Positions 1 through 10,625 of a stretch of 64,000 nt of DNA are shown piece after piece (position 1 is the stretch's first letter; the number at the start of each line of letters is the position of its first letter). The DNA lies in assembly GCA_012934845.2 (NCBI GenBank), contig WNNJ02003682.1, positions 1-64,000 on the forward strand. Direction: 5' to 3'. This DNA comes from Pomphorhynchus laevis. Its lineage: Eukaryota > Acanthocephala > Palaeacanthocephala > Echinorhynchida > Pomphorhynchidae. The notes under the pieces are model-generated. The model saw only the letters and a list, made by a program, of their open reading frames with translations, did no database searches and had not been told where the DNA came from. The position numbers were made by a program, and so were the translations under genes.

Positions 1-92
1 AAACATAAAATTGATGGGACTTGTGGGATCATTCAGAACACACGAAATGATAAGATTTTTTATTTTCCGCATATGAGACATGGTTTTAATAA
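1..92. other. Unassigned flank at window edge
   Basis: AT-rich sequence before the long inverted repeat. I see no ORF or recognisable element in it. Confidence 0.4.
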
Positions 93-296
93 GGTTATTC
101 AGATAGAAAGAATCCTGAAATGATCATCTTAATGCGTTACAGGTTTGGAAGATCTACCTTACCACGATCGCTTACGGCGTTCGTGGTAAGGATTCTTCCT
201 TACCACGAACGCCGTAAGCGATCGTGGTAAGGTAGATCTTCCAAACCTGTAACGCATTTAGATGCTCATTTCAGGATTATTTTTATCTGAATAACC
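93..296. repeat. Long inverted repeat (fold-back hairpin)
   Basis: Arms 93-192 and 197-296 are reverse complements around a four-base loop. The inner 62 bases of each arm (131-192 and 197-258) match perfectly, and the outer part has a few mismatches. There is no ORF inside and no clear target duplication at the edges. It sits just past the 3' tail of a LINE fragment. It may be a fold-back/MITE-like element or the scar of a palindromic rearrangement. Confidence 0.85.
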
Positions 297-366
297 TCAC
301 CGTTAGATTGTGGATACGACACTTCGGAGCAGTGCATTAACATACCACCTACTTATGCGTTAAAAA

Positions 367-475
367 ATAGGGAAAAAAAGGATTTATTTTAACGTGGCAA
401 ATGCTGCCAGCACACGCTTACATGACCACAACAAAACAAGACTGTGAATAAGGTGTCGAGAAGGTGTGAACGGAG
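367..475 (-). repeat. 3' UTR tail of a LINE-A type element, cut off from its ORF2 by the Gypsy insertion
   Basis: Read on the minus strand, this stretch matches the 3' UTR of the LINE-A copy ending near 20880. It has the same order of TGTGG, TGTAAGCG, a short stem-loop, ATTTGCCAC and TTAAAATAAAT. The matching ORF2 end lies at 4268-4877, so the Gypsy element between them landed inside this LINE, close to the ORF2 stop. Confidence 0.75.
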
Positions 476-555
476 GAGAGCTTCCCAAGATAAGCTTTAT
501 CAAAATCAATCTAAAACAACACAATACAGATTAGTTAATAGAAAATCATATATCA
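476..555 (-). repeat. 3' LTR of the Gypsy element
   Basis: An 80-bp direct repeat of 4188-4267 with one mismatch. On the element's strand it begins TGATATATGA. The end of the integrase reading frame overlaps its first bases. Confidence 0.85.
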
Positions 556-1766
556 TTCTTCTCGCCTTTTTCTATTGAATGTAGCTCAACTTCGTAGTCG
601 CGTAAATACGAAGGTAGTCGTCTCTGTCGCGTCGGTTTGCAAGTTGTATGATTGTCGTCTAAGCGATTTATATTCTCGGTACACTCGTCATTTTGAGAAC
701 ATGTGTCGATCGAATTTTGCGAATGTACATTGCTGGTATCCCGATAAAAATCGTTGATAGACGCTTCAGGGTTATTTTCGTTTGTTTCGATGGATCCTTC
801 TCCTTGTGCTAATTTACTATTTGAAACAATCACGATCTTTCCATCATCTCTAGAGACACGACTATAATAAGGATTGGATGCTATCACAATAGCTTCATCA
901 ACTTTATTGTCATATTTGCCAGCTCTATCATTCTTCATCCAAACAGATGAATTTGGAATAAGCCAATGTGGCAAATCATTGATATTTATCATTCGACGCT
1001 GAAAACCAAACATTCGTTCATGTGGTGTAAAATTGGTACTGGTCGAGAGTAAACTACGAACTGCATTGAGCGCTTGAGGTAACATATCCTGCCAATTTTC
1101 TATAGGCAAATTGCACGATTCTAACGAAGCTGTTATAGACGACCAAATGATCCCATTGTATCGTTCGACAAGTCCGTTTCCCTGTGGATGATAAGCACTC
1201 GAATGACTCTGTGCAGTACCATGTGAAAACAAAAATTCTCGTAGTTCGTTTGACATAAAGGATTTTCCACGATCGCTGTGTATGTAAGCTGGTGGACCGA
1301 ACATGCAAAATAGCGACTTCAGACACTTGATTACAGTGGTAGACGACATATCTCTGCAGGGAAATACGAATGGGAACCTTGAATATTCATCGATGATACA
1401 CAAGGCATAAATGTTTTCATTGTTTGAAGGCATAGGACCTTTGAAATCGATATTCAGCCTTTCAAATGGTCTAGTGGCCTTCACCAGCTGTCCCATTGCT
1501 GCTGGTTGATAAAAGCGAGGTTTAAGACGACGGCATATTTTACATTTTCCAACCATCTCGCGAATATCGTCTATTCCATATGGTAAATTCATCGTTTTAA
1601 CGTAATGGTGCAAACGGATTATACCGGCATGGCAGAGTTTATCATGTAATTGATACAAATGGGAGACATTAGCATTGCACAAAATTGCATTATCTCGTGA
1701 CAGGGCGTCCGCACATTCATTCTGCGATCCGGGTCTGTAAATAATGTCGAAGCGATAAGGTGACAA
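546..1766 (-). pseudogene. Gypsy integrase part
   Basis: The reading frame spans about 406 codons. Near its N-terminus it has an HHCC-type zinc-binding pattern (H..H followed by CKICRRLKP). A retroviral-type integrase core follows, with landmarks IDFKGP, SDRGKSF and GNGLVERYNG, the expected surroundings of the DDE residues. It is the last coding part of the Gypsy element and runs into the downstream LTR. It is part of a dead copy. Confidence 0.88.
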
Positions 1767-1775
1767 TTCAATCTT

Positions 1776-2327
1776 CTAACGTGCAAATTTATCAGCTTTG
1801 ATTTTGCTGCATTTATGATTTCCAAACATCATGCTAACAGATCTTTGATCTGTTATTAACTTAAAAGGACGATTTGTGAGATGGTGTCTCCAATATCGAA
1901 CGCTTTCGACAACTGCCATTGCCTCTAGTTCTATAGCTGATTGTTTTCGTTGTGAGTTTGAAAGCGATCGGGAGAAAAACGCAACAGGTCGAGAATCTTG
2001 ACTTAGTATAGCACCAATAGCACAATTCGATGCATCGGTCTCAACGACAAATTCTTTATAAGGGTCAATAGCTGCAAGTGATGCAGATGCAATATCGTTT
2101 TTAAGATTTTTTATCGCACATGTCACTTCATCATTGAGTGAAAACAAAATAACATTTAATAGAGGCTTAATTTTGAGTGAAAAGTTCTCGATCCACTTTG
2201 CATAATGAGCGAACATTCCACACATCCTTTTTAACGACTTCTGATCGTGTGGATTTTGCATCTCCATTAGTGGTTTAACTCTGCTCGGGTCAGGACGGAT
2301 AGTGCCTTGCGAAATTAAGTAGCCCAA
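1776..2327 (-). pseudogene. Gypsy RNase H part
   Basis: The translation shows the Ty3/Gypsy RNase H landmarks FVVETDASNCAIGAIL, PVAFFSRSLS and ELEAMAVVESVRYWRHHL. It lies between the reverse transcriptase and integrase parts of the same fossil element, in the usual order. Confidence 0.88.
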
Positions 2328-3456
2328 AAAAACAAATCGTTTCTAATTGGTATTCAGACTTTTGCTTTGAAATTGTCAGATTTAGCGAATTGGCAATTTT
2401 CATGAAACAATTTAGACGTTCGTTATGTTCTTCGACAGTATTACCGCAAATTATAATGTCATCTAGATAAGCATATGTTCCCGTCAAATTCTTTTCTTCG
2501 ATAACTGAATCCATCAGTCGTTGAAAACAGGGAACAGCATTAGTAATACCGAAGGGCAATCGACAAAATTGCCACAGACGTCCATTGGCTTCAAAGGCTG
2601 TGTACGGTCTATCTTGCTTTCGAATAGATACTTGATGATAGGCAGACGATAAATCAAGTCTTGAAAAAACTTTAAAAGTCGATACCCTGTCTATAATCGC
2701 TTGAATATTCGGTAAGGGGTATGCGTCTAATTGAGTATAGTAATTGATTGTACGGGAATAATCTATAACCATTCGTGGCTTGTGAAGCTGAGAACGAACG
2801 ACAAGTACTTGAGATCTCCACGGTGATCTGCTTTGCTCAATTATTCCATCGTTTTGCAAATTTTGAATCTCCTTTCGTATAAAACCGAGATCATCATAAT
2901 TATAACGTCTAGATTTTGATGCAATGGGTTTTACATTTGAAGGCAGATTAGGAAATAGGTCAGGAGCTTCTAGTTTGGCAGACTGAATGTGATTGATTTG
3001 CACCGATGATGACTGTCCATTAAAATTTAAAGTAAGAGATTTCAATTTTGACAAAAAATCGAGACCAATAATTACCGGAAAACATAATCTATCCATCGCG
3101 AAAAACTTTACAGTTTTATATGAGATTCCATTAAAAACCATATCTACGATACAATATTCGGTGATTTGCTTAGTTGTTGATTTCGTAGCCATTACTACGT
3201 GTTCATTGCACTTCAATTTTGAAAGATTTAATAAGTGTACAGTCGAAGAATCGATAAAATTGTGCGTGCTACCAGTATCAATAAGTGCCACAATTTGTTG
3301 AGATTGAATTTCTACTGTCTCAGTGCATTTCATCAGTTGATTTGACAAACGTGGAGAGATGCGAGACGAAAGGCATTCCAGGGTCGCAGTGATATGCGAA
3401 GTTTTCGATGACTTACACACTGATGCAAAATGTCCTTTTTTCCACATTGATAGCAA
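2290..3456 (-). pseudogene. Gypsy protease and reverse transcriptase part
   Basis: An aspartic protease signature (ALIDTGSTHNFID) is followed by a Ty3/Gypsy reverse transcriptase with PWRSQVLVV, FSRLDLSSAYHQV, FGITNAVPCFQRL and the YLDD box. The domain order and motifs place it in Metaviridae (Ty3/Gypsy). It belongs to the same fossil copy. Confidence 0.9.
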
Positions 3457-4163
3457 GTAGCATTTTTAGCAGGACAAGCAGTGCGATAATGACGAGCTCG
3501 ACCACAAAAGTAACAATTAAGTTGATTCGTGTGTAATACCGATTCTTTAGTGTTTGAAGGACGAATTTCGATTTTGTTAATCGATGCCGACGATGAATGA
3601 TTTAGCGATATGTCGCTTTGATTTTCAGTTGTGCGAAATTGATCGGATTGAACTTGTGCGGATTCTAACGCGTATGCAAGTGTCAACATTTCTTCGAGCG
3701 AGTTGGCTTTATTTTCCAACAGTCGCTGGCGAATGTACGACGATCGGATGCCCTGTACGAAAGAATCAAGAATATGCTGTTTTCTATTCTCTAATGCAAC
3801 CACATCTTTGAAATCGCATTCATCCGCAAGCGCCTCCAATTGACGAACATACTGCGACAACGTCTGATTGTCGGTTTGTGTTGAACTGTGAAGTTTATAC
3901 CGAGCAAAAACTGAGTTGATTGGATGGAGCAGTATACCATCGAGTATAAAGACAGCCTCCACAAAAGTTGTACATTTTGAAATCGGCAAGTATAATCGCG
4001 TCGATAACAGATTTACCAACAAAGAAAGTTGTTGCGCATCAGATGGGCTATCCAAACAAGAAATAAACGATTGAAATTTTGACTTCCAATGAGACCATTC
4101 TTGAGAGGAAGAACTGCTATCAGGATCGCTTGCAAATATTTGAGGCTTCAAGAACTTCTCCAT
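3333..4163 (-). pseudogene. Gypsy gag-like part with zinc knuckles
   Basis: The first coding part of the Gypsy element. A helical, retrotransposon-gag-like N-terminal region (with QYVRQLEALADEC) is followed by two zinc-knuckle-like motifs, CYFCGRARHYRTAC and CYQCGKKDILHQC. Two knuckles are seen in several Ty3/Gypsy clades such as Mag. I do not assign a clade. Confidence 0.85.
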
Positions 4164-4187
4164 TGATTTTGATAAATTGTAATAAAA

Positions 4188-4267
4188 GAGAGCTTTCCAA
4201 GATAAGCTTTATCAAAATCAATCTAAAACAACACAATACAGATTAGTTAATAGAAAATCATATATCA
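4188..4267 (-). repeat. 5' LTR of the Gypsy element
   Basis: An 80-bp direct repeat of 476-555 with one mismatch. The gag-like frame starts a few dozen bases downstream on the minus strand. LINE ORF2 sequence begins immediately outside it at 4268. Confidence 0.85.
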
Positions 4268-4877
4268 GTGTTTGAATGTGATAAAGGAGGGAGCGCGGCG
4301 GACGTCGAGAGGGAGTAGATTCCAGGCGAGTGAGGCGGCGACGAGGAAGGATCGGAGACCGTAGTTGTTGGAGTAATTAGGAACGTGGAGTAAGAGGGTA
4401 TGACAGGAACGAAGCGATAGCGAGGTGGGGCGAGTATCGTCTAAGAAAGGAAGGTTGATGAACGATGGGGAGCCGACAGCGATGAGACGAAAGGTAACGA
4501 GAAGAAGGCGGAGTTTGATGCGGATGTGGATGGTGGGCCAGGAGAGTTGGGCAAAATATGTGGATGTGTGGTCGAAGCGACGGAGACGAAAGAGCACTCG
4601 AACGGCGGTGTTGATTATTCGTTGTAGGGGTAGGATGATGGATTTTGGAGAATTGGCGAAAAGGCTAAGGCAGTAATCGATTTTAGGGAAAAGAAGCGAT
4701 GAAAGAAGAGACATACAAGAACGGAAGTCGATAAGGGGGCGGATACGGCGGATGTCACGGAGAATTAAGTTAGATGAGCGGACCTTGTCACGGACGAAGG
4801 GTTTAAGGGAAAGGTGATCATCGAAATGGAAGCCTAAGAAAGTGAGATTGTGGACTATGGGGATGATCGATGAGACA
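4268..4877 (-). pseudogene. LINE-A type ORF2, C-terminal fragment
   Basis: The translation (for example FLGFHFDDHLSLKPFV, DYCLSLFANSPKS, LHVPNYSNNYGLRSFL) matches the C-terminal 200 codons of the LINE-A ORF2 at 17902-20804. It is cut at FKH by the Gypsy insertion, and its 3' UTR resumes at 475. The other end is truncated where LINE-C sequence starts at about 4878. It is a typical 5'-truncated LINE insertion of the CR1/L2 group. Confidence 0.85.
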
Positions 4878-6060
4878 AAATCTCCTAATAATACCAAATG
4901 TTCTCATCGCCCTAGAATTAATCTCATCTGTATTTTTTAGTTTTTAAGTTGCTTGCCGCAACAATTCCTATATATTTAAAATGATCGCTGCAGGTAATAC
5001 TATGGATCCTATGTTATACCAGTGATCTTAATACTGTCTGCCCAAATGCATATATGTGCACTTTGCCACGCTAACTTTTATCTTATTTTCATTTGCATAT
5101 TTTAAAAGGGCGTCCAAGTCCGCTTACAGAATATATCTATTTAGATCAGATCTAATCTCACGCCACAACTTAATATCATCCGCGTACATCAGCAAAGGTT
5201 ACTTAATAATGTCAGACATGTCATTTATGAATATAATAAATAAGGGATGTGAATAGAACCTTGTGGAACATCCATTATAATGCTCACTAGTCAGATAAAG
5301 ATAATCCTACTTGAACTGCCGATTTCCTGACTGACAGAAAAGCAGCAATCCAAGTAACAATGTGCGAATTCATCTTACAAATTGTAAGTTTTCGTAACAG
5401 TATGGTGTGATCAACCTTTTCGAATGCCTTAGCTAAGTCAATCAATATAACATCACTATCAAAATCTTTGTTCAAGGACTTGATCCAGCTGTTATGGGCG
5501 ATCAAAGGGTTCGTAGATGTTGATCTGTGCAAGCAAAAACAATGATGATATATGTGTAAGGATAAGTTTCTAGTTAGATGAGCATTCAAATGTCGTAAAA
5601 ATCAAACGTTCTAGGACTTTGCAGCAAATGCATGTTAAGCTGATCGGTCTGTAATTGCTTACGTTCGTACGATCACTCTTTTAAAATAACAAAGAAAACT
5701 ATGGATTTCTTCCAATCTCTAGGAGAACTTTATAGACAAACGAGTATTTAAACGTTTAAACTAAAGGATGGACAATATTATTGGCAACGTTCGGAAGTGG
5801 GATATACGGAAGATTATCGGGTCCTGCAGGCAAGCATTGTTTCATCCTTAGTAATTCATCACGTAATGAATAAGCGTTTATCTATGAAAGGGAACATGCT
5901 TCGTCGCATGTAAGCATATTGTAATCAACTTGTTGGGTATGATCGCCTTGAGGGGTATGATCGCCTTCGATATTAAGTACTCTTCTGTTACTAAGTTATC
6001 ATTAACTTTGATGCATAGCTTTTGATTATGCATTTTTAGCCGGCTTGATGCATAGCGAGA
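4878..6060 (-). pseudogene. LINE-C reverse transcriptase region (old CR1-like LINE), distal half
   Basis: Degenerate minus-strand reading shows CR1/Jockey-type RT landmarks in order: NYRPISLTC, VILIDLAKAFEKVDHTILL, an AFLSVRKSAVQVG block, a PQGS-like block, YADDIKLWREI, DLDALLKYANENKI and AMRTFGII. The catalytic Asp of motif A and the YADD box are still visible, but stops and frameshifts are frequent. The endonuclease half of the same element lies at 13247-14290, separated by the LINE-B insertion. The protein reads across the junction once LINE-B and one 9-bp duplication are removed (ERKLIQRLCKP then SRYASSRLK). Confidence 0.8.
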
Positions 6061-6069
6061 GGGCTTACA
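6061..6069. repeat. Target-site duplication of LINE-B (left)
   Basis: GGGCTTACA here and again at 13238-13246, flanking LINE-B and splitting LINE-C. Confidence 0.75.
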
Positions 6070-6089
6070 GTATAACTTAAAATTGTATA

Positions 6090-6160
6090 GAATAGAGTAG
6101 AATAGAATCTATTTAGAGTGGCCTTTGTGGTGAATAGAACCACTTACAGGCCCACTATAA
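6090..6160 (-). other. LINE-B 3' stem-loop and tail
   Basis: The minus strand reads GTAAGTGG, TTCTATT, CACCAC (a small stem-loop), then GGCCAC and TCTAAATAGATT, then TCTAT-rich repeats. The plan matches the LINE-A 3' ends at 20830-20885 and 367-440, so it is probably the site the reverse transcriptase recognises. Confidence 0.5.
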
Positions 6161-6238
6161 AAATTAAAAGACAAGTTTACGTCCGATGAATGTTTGAACT
6201 TGTATGTAGAGTTATTGAATTGATTGCGGCTGAAAGTG

Positions 6239-9164
6239 TTATTTTAGTTCGTTTGCAAGAAGTATGGCGATCAAGGAAGTTTTGAAGTGTTTAAGCGACG
6301 TCAATGATTTTGTGTCTCGAGGAAGTTTGTTCCAAAGGCGTGGTGCAGCAATGGTAAACGCATGATATCCGTGATTGCCGTTGTGACGGGGGACGGTAAG
6401 CGAGTAGGAGCGATGACTTCTTAGGGAGAGATCAGTCGTCATAAAGGATGCGCTATCAGGAAGATATAGATAAGGAGGGTTGTGCCGGAATTTGATTTGC
6501 CATGCAAGTGTGAGAATTTGAGAGGTTATGCGGCTCGGAATGTCGAGTCAGCCAAGGATGCGGAGGGTGTTGGAGATGTGGTCGTACTTGCGAAGGCGGA
6601 AGATGACTCTAGCAGCCGTGTGCAGAATCCTTTGTAAATAGTGAAATTGATATGCTGGACAGTTTACGAGAAGACCTAAGCAATATTCTAGATAAGGCAT
6701 GAAAAGGCTGGAGATTAAAATAGCTGTCGATTTCACGTCGAGGTTTCTACGGACACTTCGGATGTCACGGAGGATGAGGGAGCATGAACTGATCTTGCTA
6801 CGAATGAAAGGCAGAAACGAGAGATTATTGTCAAAAGGGACACCGAGGATTGTCATGATAGTCACTTCTGGTAGACGGAAATTGTGTATGCATACTGGAA
6901 AATCGAGGGTGTAAGAGTGACGCTGTGTTATCCACATCATGTTAGATTTCTCGTTGTTTAAAAACATACGGATTGAACAAAGATATGCGTGAATGGCGGA
7001 GAGGCAAGACGATGCATCAGAAGCGAGGTTGGATGTAGATGTGAGTGTGCATGATGCATAGATTACTATATCGTCAGCGTACTGAATAATTTCAAAGCCG
7101 AAAAGGGACCACGATGGAAGATAAATCACCAAGAAGAAGGGTGAAAAGAAGCGGCCCTAGAACGGATCCTTGTGGTACACCGCAGCTGAGAGGAACCGGC
7201 GCAGAAGAGTTGGAGTTGGAGACTACGTGATAAGAGCGATTTGAGAGGTAGGATTTTAGCCAAGAAATGACATGAGACGAGAAGCAGTAACGTTGTCTGA
7301 GACATGAGAGAAGTATAGTGTGATCAACTACATCGAAGGCGGAGGATAAATTAAGTGAAATTACAAGGCTTACACGATGTTTGTTAATAGCAAGAAGTAG
7401 ATCATTGGAGAATTTTGTGCATGCGGTCATAGTAGAATGTTGTTATCGATATGCAGATTGAAAAGGTGGAAACATAATTTGATGATATGTAGTTGTTTAC
7501 CTGTCTGAGGATAATACGCTCGGAAAGTTTTGAGATGGTCGGAAGGTTTGATATTGGTCTATAGGAGGAGGCGGAACTGGGATCAAGATGATGCTTTTTT
7601 AATAATGGGCGAACTATGACATGTTTGAACGACGAAGGGTAGTGTGATAAATGGATAGACATGTTGAAGACACTTGTGAGATAAGGGCTGATGGTGTCAC
7701 TTAGTAACTTTAGAATGTATGTTGGAACAGGATCGAGTGAAGGTTGAATTGGGTAATCGTGTTAGGGCATCAGATACGCTTTCGATAGATAAAAGTGAAA
7801 AGTAAAACAGTTCAGTATGATATGGGGCTAGGTGGGAGAAACTAGAAAATAATGGTACGTGGATTGAGGTCAAAGTTCGAGCTATTTTGCGTTGCAAATG
7901 AGATGCGAATTCGTTGGAAGAGATATAGATAGACGTGACGGATTTGTTTCTACCAAAAAGGTTATTAAAGAATTTCCACGTGTGTTGATGATTGTCAGGC
8001 AAAGATGTTTTGCTTTGCCAGTATGAGGAGCATTTTGAGTTCAGAAAATGTCGGTATTTGCGTCGAAATTTGAGGTATTCTGAGTAAGATGAGTTTAATA
8101 GCTTGGTTATATTACGACGACGGAATCTTGAGTGCATTCGGTGAAGGTGTCGTTAGGAGCGCTTTGCTATTCGGCAATCGCTATCGAAGCAGGGCGCTCC
8201 TGACTGGCAGCGAGATGTGCATTGTTTGAACGGTAAAATCGTATCGAGTATGCCAATAAGTTCAGTGCTGTACATGTTGGTTAAGTCTTCAAGTGAAGTG
8301 TTAGTAAAGGCGGCAAAAATTAGGAGTGGGGACGGGAGAAGGTTTATACGCAAGTTATTTAGATTAACTTGTTTCCATAGACGATATATATGGAGATGAA
8401 TAGGGTGTGGAGGATCATTGGTTTCAATGTTAATAGTTAGAAGATAATGGTCGGATAGGCCCACATCTTTCACAGAAACTGTGCTGCAAGTAGACAATGA
8501 TCGAACAAAGATGCAATCAATGGTGCCAACTTGGATATGAGTGGTTTCGGTTGGGATATATCTGAAGCCAAAGTCTGATAATGTCTTGAGTAGGTGTGGC
8601 GAGTGAGCGCATGATGGTCTGTCAAGTCGAATGTTGAGGTCACCAAGAATAATGACGGGAGATGATGTAATGCTTAGATTAGATAGCATATCAAAGAGTT
8701 GGTCAAAGAATGTACGGTATGGCGCAGATGAGCCTGGTCGATAGATAAGGGCGAAACAAATTCGTCTACTGAAGTGTATAGCGTTAAAGCACATCAGCTC
8801 GAATGACGTAGGGGCAACTGGAAAGTTTAGAACATGTGAACGATATAGCGGGCAAAGAAAATGAAAGTAGACCACCATGGTTGATGCTTCCTGGATCACC
8901 ATGTCGAGCACGTTCAGCACCGTTTAGGTTAAGAGATACGAGTCTTCGAACGGATATGTCGTTTGTGGAATGCCACGATTCGGTTAGGCAGAGAAGTGAA
9001 AGTGAGTTATTTTGGAAGACTTCGAGTGCAAGATCAACTTTGTGAAGTAAGGAACGAATGTTGATGAGACCGATGTTAAGTGAGTATATAGAAGGAGAAT
9101 TTAGGGAAGATGATTTGGTGAAATGGCGCGAAACAACCGAGGGAGAGGAGGGAGAATCAGACAA
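6239..9164 (-). pseudogene. LINE-B ORF2: endonuclease and reverse transcriptase, several frameshifts
   Basis: ORF2 starts at MSDSPSSP (9164). It has an AP-type endonuclease (NIGLINIRSLLHKVD, LTESWHS, ALIYRPGSSAPYRTFF, LGDLNIRLD, GLSDHYLLTI) and an RT (SYRPISNLPTISKL, LVISLNLSSAFDVVDHTI, CGVPQGSVLGPLLF, QYADDIVIYA). The C-terminal domain ends LKHFKTSL near 6250. The frame is split into about six pieces (8784-9164, 8153-8920, 7697-8137, 7402-7662, 7092-7430, 6548-7132, 6239-6442), so this copy is inactive. In motif A the usual first Asp reads Asn (SLNLSSAFD). It is closest in this window to LINE-A at 17902-20804. Confidence 0.88.
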
Positions 9165-9350
9165 TTTTCTCCTCGTTGTTGTTTGCGATTTATCATGATG
9201 TCATATGGAGGGTGGTGATATATTTGGTTGAATTTCGGCGGAGATTAAATGATTTTTTTGCAAACGAATAACTCGGTTATTGCGAATTATAAATTTATGC
9301 GAAGGATCCGCCAAGCTTTTTTCGTGCAATTGTTTCCTGAGTAATTTTGG

Positions 9351-9363
9351 TGCTTCAACCTCA
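9351..9363. repeat. Target-site duplication of F2 copy 1 (left)
   Basis: TGCTTCAACCTCA is repeated at 13210-13222 immediately after the F2 3' tail. Its insertion point lies inside LINE-B ORF1. Confidence 0.9.
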
Positions 9364-9385
9364 CTTGTCAAGAGTCAACAGCAAA

Positions 9386-10591
9386 ATGAGTAAATTTAGC
9401 ATGTCGGAGCGTTCAAAGAACTCAATGAAAACTAATTTTCCTGCCAATGCAATAAACGAGGTAAGTGGAGATTTAGGTTCTCTTGAATATATTCCGGAGG
9501 GTGAACTTCCCCCGGTACCAAAATTATCCAACCTGGTGATTATCAGACTTTTGGTGCCTCTGGAAAGGCAGAACATGTTCAATGTTTTTATAAGAGGCTT
9601 TGCTCATCGATTTAAAAAAAGGATATTGTTCAATGCGATTAAATATTATGAATCTGAGATTAAAATATCATTCTGCACTCCTGATCTCGCAATGTCGTAC
9701 GTAGACTACTTTAAAAAAGAGCATTCGGAACAAGGCATAATTGCTTCCAAACCAATCCTGGCAACAATAAAGATAAATAATATGCCCACATACATTTCAG
9801 AAGAAGATATATCAGCCCTAGAAACTGATTACAAAATCTCTAACGTGCGCTTTATAAAAGGGATTAAAGGCTTCCCCATTCCCGTTGCGTTCTGCAATGC
9901 CCCGGTTGATGAAGCTCAAAAACTATCGATTTCAACATGCAATCCTTTTATGGGGTATAATTTGAGATTTTCAATAATCGAAACCGACTCACTAACGTAC
10001 CCTCACTGCAACAATTGTCATCAGTGGGGGCATTGGTCCACTGGATGTTCTTTACCACATAAGTGCGGCGTGTGTGGTACAACTGCTATACATCCTGAGA
10101 AGTGCGAAAGTAAGCCATTTTGCGCAAACTGCGGTGGTGAGCACCCCGCATGGTCAAAAAAATGTAAAATCTTTAAGGCGTACCAAAAGAGACACAGGGG
10201 TGTAACAGCAAAACCGACTAGCTTCGTGGAAGCTGTATCGTCTAACAAGAATGACGACAGGATGCCGGACACAGAAATTCTTAAACTTATTGAAATGCAG
10301 CATCAGGCATCAATGATTCAACTTGAAAAATTGGTCCAAAAATTGGTGGGTCAATTAGCGGAATCCTTCCGTTCTCCTCCTTCTGGGAAGACCAACAATA
10401 TTAAGAAGCCACCAAAATCTAAGAAACGGAACGGGTCAGCGCTAAGCATAGCCGCTCTGAAGCTTGCTCGGAAGGATTCGATTTGGGCTCTGGCTAACGA
10501 GGGAAATGAAGATATCGCCCGTGGGCAAGCGACTCCATTTGTCGTGACGGGAAGCGGTAAAGGCGACTTTTCCGCCTCTAGTTGCGACTAG
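9386..10591 (+). CDS. F2 ORF1 protein, nucleic-acid-binding, three CCHC knuckles
   Basis: About 401 codons from the ATG at 9386. An in-frame ATG at 9347 lies outside the element, in LINE-B, so I rejected it. Three zinc knuckles sit at roughly residues 208-260 (CNNCHQWGHWSTGC, CGVCGTTAIHPEKC, CANCGGEHPAWSKKC). The three-knuckle layout is typical of ORF1 proteins of I, Jockey and R1 group LINEs, which coat the element's RNA. The N-terminal half is related to ORF1 remnants at 52390-52949, 53028-53636 and 56723-57247. The C-terminal part is basic. The frame is intact, although ORF2 downstream is not. ORF2 starts 35 bases after the stop. Confidence 0.88.
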   Translation: MSKFSMSERSKNSMKTNFPANAINEVSGDLGSLEYIPEGELPPVPKLSNLVIIRLLVPLERQNMFNVFIRGFAHRFKKRILFNAIKYYESEIKISFCTPDLAMSYVDYFKKEHSEQGIIASKPILATIKINNMPTYISEEDISALETDYKISNVRFIKGIKGFPIPVAFCNAPVDEAQKLSISTCNPFMGYNLRFSIIETDSLTYPHCNNCHQWGHWSTGCSLPHKCGVCGTTAIHPEKCESKPFCANCGGEHPAWSKKCKIFKAYQKRHRGVTAKPTSFVEAVSSNKNDDRMPDTEILKLIEMQHQASMIQLEKLVQKLVGQLAESFRSPPSGKTNNIKKPPKSKKRNGSALSIAALKLARKDSIWALANEGNEDIARGQATPFVVTGSGKGDFSASSCD

Positions 10592-10625
10592 GTGGAGGGC
10601 GTCCCACTTCGGTAACACTTACGCA

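Larger units (their letters stand above)
476..4267 (-). mobile_element. Ty3/Gypsy LTR retrotransposon, broken fossil copy with very short LTRs
   Basis: The copy is about 3.8 kb and is read right to left. It has an 80-bp repeat at each end, then gag-like, protease, reverse transcriptase, RNase H and integrase parts in the Ty3/Gypsy order. The reading frame is broken in a handful of places (about four), so this copy looks dead. The end repeats differ at one position, which suggests a fairly young insertion. It is nested in the 3' end of a LINE-A type ORF2: LINE sequence resumes on both sides. LTRs this short are unusual for the family. Confidence 0.92.
6070..9363 (-). mobile_element. LINE-B (CR1/L2-like), main part; remaining 5' piece at 13210-13237
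   Basis: This non-LTR retrotransposon on the minus strand is 5'-truncated inside ORF1. It contains the RRM-like end of ORF1 (VSPDLSPPEVEAPKLLRKQL, read across the F2 insertion), the complete ORF2 and a 3' UTR ending in short TCTAT-type repeats near 6085. It is flanked by GGGCTTACA duplications at 6061 and 13238, and it interrupts LINE-C. It is itself interrupted in ORF1 by an F2 LINE. The F2 insertion must be the younger event, and LINE-C the oldest. Confidence 0.85.

Noticed and set aside
9347-9385. Upstream ATG of F2 copy 1 ORF1
   Set aside because: It lies partly in the target duplication and LINE-B, outside the F2 element.
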